From G020353115 sp964640125 (GTDB lineage Bacteria; Bacteroidota; Bacteroidia; Bacteroidales; VadinHA17): a DNA stretch of 20,653 nucleotides. The notes beneath the pieces are model-generated. The model was given only the letters and a program-made list of their open reading frames with translations, did not search any database and was not told the DNA's origin. Numbering within the stretch: the stretch's first letter is position 1; every line of letters starts with the position of its first letter. Of the stretch, positions 16,817-20,653 are shown piece by piece. A program made the translations under genes and the position numbers. The DNA lies in assembly GCA_964640125.1 (NCBI GenBank), contig CAZXGG010000064.1, positions 1 through 20,653 of the forward strand, given 5' to 3'.

Positions 16817-17572
16817 TCAAGGCAACAAATCTTCTTCCCAGCTTTCGACCCAGGATGTCGGTTTTTCCTGTAACAGCGAAACGAATGCCTCCAGGGCTTT
16901 CCTCGCATCACCCAGTGGATAATAAAATGCATCCCAGTTTTCGCTATCTTCCCCATCATGGTTTGGAATCACATGTTGGAAGTGATGTGCTTTCTTCAAT
17001 TCACGGTAGGCACTTGAGGCTCTCCGTTCAATATTTTTCAGGTCTTTCAGACTTATTTCACTCTTCTGGTTCCTTGTTCTTCGCAGTAGTTTCTTTTGCA
17101 TGATATCGGTAAGGAGATCCGGCAGTGAGATATTCTCTCCGGATGACCGGAGGAACAATATTTCTTCACGCGATAATGGTGACATAAAAACGCTCAATTT
17201 CTTCACATCTTGCAGGGCCTGATGGGTCAACAGTGTATGGCCGATAAATGGATTCCCTTCAAAAAAAACATCTCCCCGTTCAAGTTTCCCGTTTAATTCT
17301 TCCAAATCAAGAGCTTGAAGGTCACCCCGCACATCGATAACAACATACCGTTGGTTCGATTTCAGCGACTCAATAAAAGAACGGTTCCGGAAGTGATAGT
17401 CCATCCCATCCGCTTCACCGGGCCGGATATCCCGGTCATTGTAAAGCACGATAAATTGCAAAACATTCCTGAGTTCGGGATAAAATTTTTTCAATGCCTT
17501 ATCTAACGGGCTCTTCCCAACACAGGAAGGGCCGGCAAGAATAATAAGTCGGCCAATACGTTCATTTTTCAT
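16817..17572 (-). CDS. Divergent guanylate-kinase-like protein
   Basis: The 251-residue protein has the guanylate kinase fold: Walker A GPSCVGKS at 14-21, and the substrate-binding stretch IRPGEADGMDYHF at 49-61, which keeps the Arg-x-Gly-Glu and Asp-Tyr-His-Phe features. A lid and C-terminal helix region with IERRASSAYRELKKA (181-195) and a VIPN segment (201-204) follow. It departs from true Gmk: the serine/threonine-arginine part of the GMP site is replaced by LYNDRD, the Tyr-Gly-Thr loop is missing, and it is about 45 residues longer than the usual 205. A normal housekeeping gmk probably exists elsewhere, and this protein may phosphorylate another substrate or act non-enzymatically. It is followed without gap, or after 24 bases, by the CHAD gene. 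Confidence 0.75.
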   Translation of the reverse strand: MKNERIGRLIILAGPSCVGKSPLDKALKKFYPELRNVLQFIVLYNDRDIRPGEADGMDYHFRNRSFIESLKSNQRYVVIDVRGDLQALDLEELNGKLERGDVFFEGNPFIGHTLLTHQALQDVKKLSVFMSPLSREEILFLRSSGENISLPDLLTDIMQKKLLRRTRNQKSEISLKDLKNIERRASSAYRELKKAHHFQHVIPNHDGEDSENWDAFYYPLGDARKALEAFVSLLQEKPTSWVESWEEDLLP

Positions 17573-17658
17573 TCTGCTTCACCTGAAATTTTCGAAAAGA
17601 AATTCCACTGATTACCTAACCATGTTTTCATACAGTGAATTACAGGTCAACCCATTAT

Positions 17659-17666
17659 CAAATTTA
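17659..17666 (-). promoter_or_regulatory. Candidate -7 box for the GMK-like/CHAD genes
   Basis: The minus strand reads TAAATTTG, a TAnnTTTG match about 87 bases upstream of the ATG at 17572. A TTTG on the same strand (17692-17695) lies 25 bases upstream, slightly beyond the usual -33 spacing. If used, it would head a four-gene transcript through rsmA and mgtE. Confidence 0.4.
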
Positions 17667-17813
17667 GTAAAAATCCGGGTTTATTATCATGCAAACCAAT
17701 TATAAGGTTATAACAGGATCAGGCAAATAGACTAAACGTGATAGAAGGTGAGTTAATTAATTTTTCAAATGTAAAAACAATCCGTTAAATTTACCCGTCT
17801 TATTTATTTTGCC

Positions 17814-18476
17814 ATGAGATATCTACTATTCCTGATTGTCATTTTTATGCCTTTCGGATGCCGTGATCAGGAGGCAACAAAAAGCCGGAATCCCACTGAG
17901 TTAAACGAAACGGATAAACTCAATTATACTGATCGCCATGGATTAAAACAGGGTCCATGGGAAATCTTTAATAATGATAAATTGGTAGCCAAAGGTAATT
18001 ATAAGGACAATAAGGAAGAGGGAATATGGGTATACTGGTATGAAAATGGCAATAAAAAAGCAGAAGGGAATTTCGAGAAAGGAGAAAAAATTGGTATGTG
18101 GGTTGAATGGTATGATGATGATGTATTGATGTGGAAAGGTACCTGGGAAAATGGAAAAAGAGTTATCCATTACGAGGGAGATAAACCAATTATCCGATTT
18201 CTGGATAAGGAAATAAGGGATAATGAACTTGCTGCAGATACCGAATATCTGGTACAAATTAGAATTCCGGGTATACCGGTTCAACATCAATTCATTGAAG
18301 CAGTAAACGGAGAAATTCTAAAAACGGAATCACCGGATAAATACATATTAAAAACCGGAAAGAAAGCAGAATTCACTCTTGTTATTGGTTATTATCCAGA
18401 TAAAAACCTGCCGGATTACAGAAATTTGATCGGTAAAGAAGACTATAAAGTATACCTGCCTGATCCATCTTTATAG
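17814..18476 (+). CDS. Lipoprotein with YwqK/MORN-like repeats
   Basis: The 220-residue protein begins with a short hydrophobic signal (MRYLLFLIVIFMPFG) ending at C16, a likely lipidated cysteine, although the lipobox (PFGC) is atypical. Residues 47-116 form three tandem repeats of about 23 residues, each opening with G-P/I/M-W: GPWEIFNN..., GIWVYWYENGN..., GMWVEWYDDD.... These match the YwqK/MORN type, usually beta-hairpins, found in many envelope proteins of Bacteroidota. The C-terminal part (about 143-220) looks beta-rich, and I do not recognise a family. Its function is unknown. The ATG at 17814 is only two bases after a TATTTTG. It ends 30 bases before trkH on the same strand, so it may be cotranscribed with the K+ transporter. 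Confidence 0.8.
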   Translation: MRYLLFLIVIFMPFGCRDQEATKSRNPTELNETDKLNYTDRHGLKQGPWEIFNNDKLVAKGNYKDNKEEGIWVYWYENGNKKAEGNFEKGEKIGMWVEWYDDDVLMWKGTWENGKRVIHYEGDKPIIRFLDKEIRDNELAADTEYLVQIRIPGIPVQHQFIEAVNGEILKTESPDKYILKTGKKAEFTLVIGYYPDKNLPDYRNLIGKEDYKVYLPDPSL

Positions 18477-18506
18477 GCAATATTACCAGTTCTTCTGCAT
18501 ACTTTA

Positions 18507-20255
18507 ATGAAAGCCATACAAAAGGGAACGATTGACACTTGCATTCGAAGGTTGACTTATTTCTTAGGGTTTGTCGCCATCTTTTCCCTAATCGTGGATT
18601 ATGGTTTTTATACTTCGGAAAGCGTCAATTCTCTCCTGCTTGTCCTGGATGAAATAATTGCAGCACTTTTCGTAATCTCCATTCTAACCCGGTTTTTTCT
18701 AAGCACCCGAAAACTGCAATATGTAAAGGAATCGCCGATGGAATTTATCCTTCTGGCCATCTTTATCCTTTCCATTGTGATCGAGGAGATATTTGCCGTT
18801 GAGGAGCCTCATTATCTAATTACCCGTTCCACCTCACATAATTTCATTAAATTATATTTTGTCCTGATCCAGGTATATATTGTGGCAAATGCCATTGTTA
18901 CGATAACAAAATCGCGAGACAGATGGCTTTATGTATCCCTGAAACCCGCCAGGATTATTGTATTCTCATATTTCCTGGTGACTTTGTTGGGGTCCTGTCT
19001 TTTAAAGCTTCCCAGGGCAACATTTGAAGGCATTTCATGGATTGATGCTTTTTTTACATCGGTGTCAGCTGTATGTGTAACCGGGTTAACCACGCTGAAT
19101 GTGGCAGATAAATTTACACTTGAGGGTCAGGCTATCATCTTATTCCTGATTCAGGTTGGCGGTTTGGGGATCCTTACAATAACATCAATAATTACGTTAT
19201 TTCTCCATCGTGGATTGCGGCTTAAGGATGAACTTATTGTACAGCAGATCCTTGAGGATAACAATTTAAATTCATTGACATCGATTCTAAAAGCCATTAT
19301 TTTCATAACGTTGCTGTTTGAATTTCTGGGGGCGGTTGGTCTGTATCTGGCCTGGGACAATACGCAATTGTCAGAATTTGACCGTCTGTTTAATGCAACC
19401 TTTCATTCAATTAGCGCTTACTGCAATGCCGGATTCAGTAACCTTCAGGATGGTTTTCAATCTTCAATGATCGCTTCATCCACGCTTATCCTGGTTATTG
19501 TAATGATATTGATTATAGCAGGTGGTATTGGGTTCTATACCATAACCGATCTTTTCGGAATGAAAACAAATTTATTAGCCAGAAAAAAAGGGCTTTCACT
19601 TCAGACTAAAATAATTGTATATTCATCCCTGGGTCTTATTATCATTGGCGCCATTTTTATCTGGTTATTGGAAATGCCACAATGGAGCAATCTGCCGGTA
19701 AAACAACAAATACTGAATGCTGTTTTTACAAGTGTTACATCCCGTACAGCTGGTTTTTCAATTGTTGATATTCATGGGATGTTAATTCCGGCTTTGCTGT
19801 TTGTTATCTTTTTAATGTATATCGGAGGTGCTCCCAACTCGACTTCTGGCGGGATAAAAATTACAACCGCTATAACTCTGATGGCAAGTTTCTGGGCTTT
19901 TGTCAGGGGTAAAGACCGCGTGGAGATTGGCTGGAATACCATCAACATGCTGATCATCAGGAGAGCTTTTATCGTTTTTGTTTTATCCATCATCCTTCTG
20001 TTTGTCAGTTTGTTATTACTGACTATAACTGAACCATTTTCATTCTTCGATCTGTTTTTTGAAACCGTATCAGCTTTCGGAACGGTAGGACTCTCCAGGG
20101 GGATAACCCCTGATTTGTCCCTGTGGGGAAAAATCATTATCATCATCGTGATGTTCCTGGGAAGAATCGGGCTATTTACTGTTGCAATTGCACTCGGAGA
20201 AGAGATCAGTCAAGTAAAATATCAATATCCTGAAACAACTTTAATCGTAGGTTAA
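18507..20255 (+). CDS. trkH: TrkH/KtrB-type potassium transporter subunit with N-terminal membrane extension
   Basis: This is the membrane pore subunit of a Trk/Ktr K+ uptake system. The 582-residue protein contains the four M1-P-M2 units of the superfamily, with P-loop selectivity segments SAVCVTGLT (187-195), SAYCNAGFS (303-311), TSRTAGFSI (411-419) and SAFGTVGLS (522-530). The conserved arginine of the last helix is R553 (GRIG). The first pore unit begins near 145, so the N-terminal 140 residues are additional; they hold about three or four hydrophobic helices (18-33, 43-64, 78-98 and 113-132). E. coli TrkH has 483 residues and KtrB about 450. The start ATG at 18507 fits. It is followed four bases later by the TrkA-like gene. 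Confidence 0.94.
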   Translation: MKAIQKGTIDTCIRRLTYFLGFVAIFSLIVDYGFYTSESVNSLLLVLDEIIAALFVISILTRFFLSTRKLQYVKESPMEFILLAIFILSIVIEEIFAVEEPHYLITRSTSHNFIKLYFVLIQVYIVANAIVTITKSRDRWLYVSLKPARIIVFSYFLVTLLGSCLLKLPRATFEGISWIDAFFTSVSAVCVTGLTTLNVADKFTLEGQAIILFLIQVGGLGILTITSIITLFLHRGLRLKDELIVQQILEDNNLNSLTSILKAIIFITLLFEFLGAVGLYLAWDNTQLSEFDRLFNATFHSISAYCNAGFSNLQDGFQSSMIASSTLILVIVMILIIAGGIGFYTITDLFGMKTNLLARKKGLSLQTKIIVYSSLGLIIIGAIFIWLLEMPQWSNLPVKQQILNAVFTSVTSRTAGFSIVDIHGMLIPALLFVIFLMYIGGAPNSTSGGIKITTAITLMASFWAFVRGKDRVEIGWNTINMLIIRRAFIVFVLSIILLFVSLLLLTITEPFSFFDLFFETVSAFGTVGLSRGITPDLSLWGKIIIIIVMFLGRIGLFTVAIALGEEISQVKYQYPETTLIVG

Positions 20256-20259
20256 CATC

Positions 20260-20653
20260 ATGGCAACAAAACAAAGATTTATCGTAATAGGATTGGGTGC
20301 GTTCGGCCGGGAAATAGCCCAGGTTCTGAAGGACAATGGAGCTGAATTGATCGTAATGGATTCCAACTCAACGGTTGTAAACCAGTTAAAACAGGCTGGA
20401 TTTGAATTTACCGTCCAGATTGACAATACCGACCCGATTGCCATGGCAAACTTTATCCAGCCCGACGACACAGTGATATTGTCATTGGGAGAAGCCTTTG
20501 AGGCAAACCTTCTGACCATTGAGATTTTAAAGGAACTGGGAGTGAAACGGATCTATGCCAGAGCCACAAAAGACATCCAGGTGAAAATCCTTGAACGGAT
20601 GAATATTTCTCAAATCCTTTACCCGGAGAAACAGGAAGGGAAAAGATTTGCCC
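20260..20653 (+). CDS. trkA: TrkA/KtrA-type RCK potassium regulatory subunit, N-terminal part
   Basis: This is the cytosolic gating partner of the preceding K+ transporter. The gene runs off the end of the window after 131 codons. The visible part is a Rossmann RCK domain: VIGLGAFGREIAQ with the dinucleotide-binding glycines (9-21), and an acidic residue after strand 2 (VMDSN) suggesting NAD(H)/ATP ribose binding. Then come DNTDP and LGEAFEANLLTIEILKELGVKRIYARA, as in KtrA/TrkA_N proteins. Whether it is a single-RCK KtrA type (about 220 residues) or a double-RCK TrkA type (about 450) cannot be decided from the fragment. It starts four bases after trkH and is almost certainly cotranscribed. 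Confidence 0.93.
   Translation, partial: MATKQRFIVIGLGAFGREIAQVLKDNGAELIVMDSNSTVVNQLKQAGFEFTVQIDNTDPIAMANFIQPDDTVILSLGEAFEANLLTIEILKELGVKRIYARATKDIQVKILERMNISQILYPEKQEGKRFA

Noticed and set aside
17589..17598. Palindrome TTTTCGAAAA upstream of the GMK-like gene
   Set aside because: It is short and A/T-rich, and lies in the presumed leader; too weak to call an operator.
1..20653. Mobile elements, CRISPR arrays or phage genes
   Set aside because: I saw no transposase, integrase, direct-repeat array or phage structural motif on either strand; gene order is ordinary chromosomal.

Overview
The window looks like chromosomal DNA of a Bacteroidota bacterium, probably Bacteroidales-like, of moderate GC. 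The evidence is the order purH-mreB-mreC-mreD-mrdA-rodA, the rsmA-mgtE pair, a head GIN-domain (DUF2807) protein, several TAnnTTTG promoter boxes, and few Shine-Dalgarno sequences. I see no IS element, phage gene, CRISPR array, tRNA or rRNA. No gene-free stretch exceeds about 240 bases.

Layout. (1) 1-2725, plus strand: the 3' end of a GIN-domain surface protein, then gpsA and pgi (stop and start overlap), which supply glycerol-3-phosphate and hexose phosphate. (2) 2746-4080, minus: a GTPase-like protein of the cyclic 2,3-diphosphoglycerate synthetase family (COG2403), divergent from an AcpH-type ACP phosphodiesterase at 4314-4916. (3) 5030-12251, minus: the cell-elongation cluster. Transcription runs purH, mreB, mreC, mreD, mrdA (PBP2), rodA, with gaps of 37 bases or less or overlaps, and a hairpin lies beyond rodA. 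(4) 12455-13705, plus: a MacB/FtsX-type ABC permease without an ATPase next to it. (5) 13709-17572, minus: a four-gene run read as guanylate-kinase-like protein, CHAD-domain protein, rsmA, mgtE. (6) 17814-20653, plus: a lipoprotein with YwqK/MORN-like repeats, a TrkH/KtrB-type K+ transporter with a long membrane N-terminus, and the start of its TrkA/KtrA-type regulatory subunit.

Most genes are housekeeping. The parts least explained by known biology are the divergent guanylate-kinase-like/CHAD pair, the cDPG-synthetase-like protein in a bacterium, the extra N-terminal membrane domain of TrkH together with its lipoprotein neighbour, and a Cys/His cluster near the PBP2 active site. Several genes start at GTG or TTG or have ambiguous starts, as noted in each entry. 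No clear new multi-gene system is visible; the guanylate-kinase-like/CHAD pair is the best candidate.
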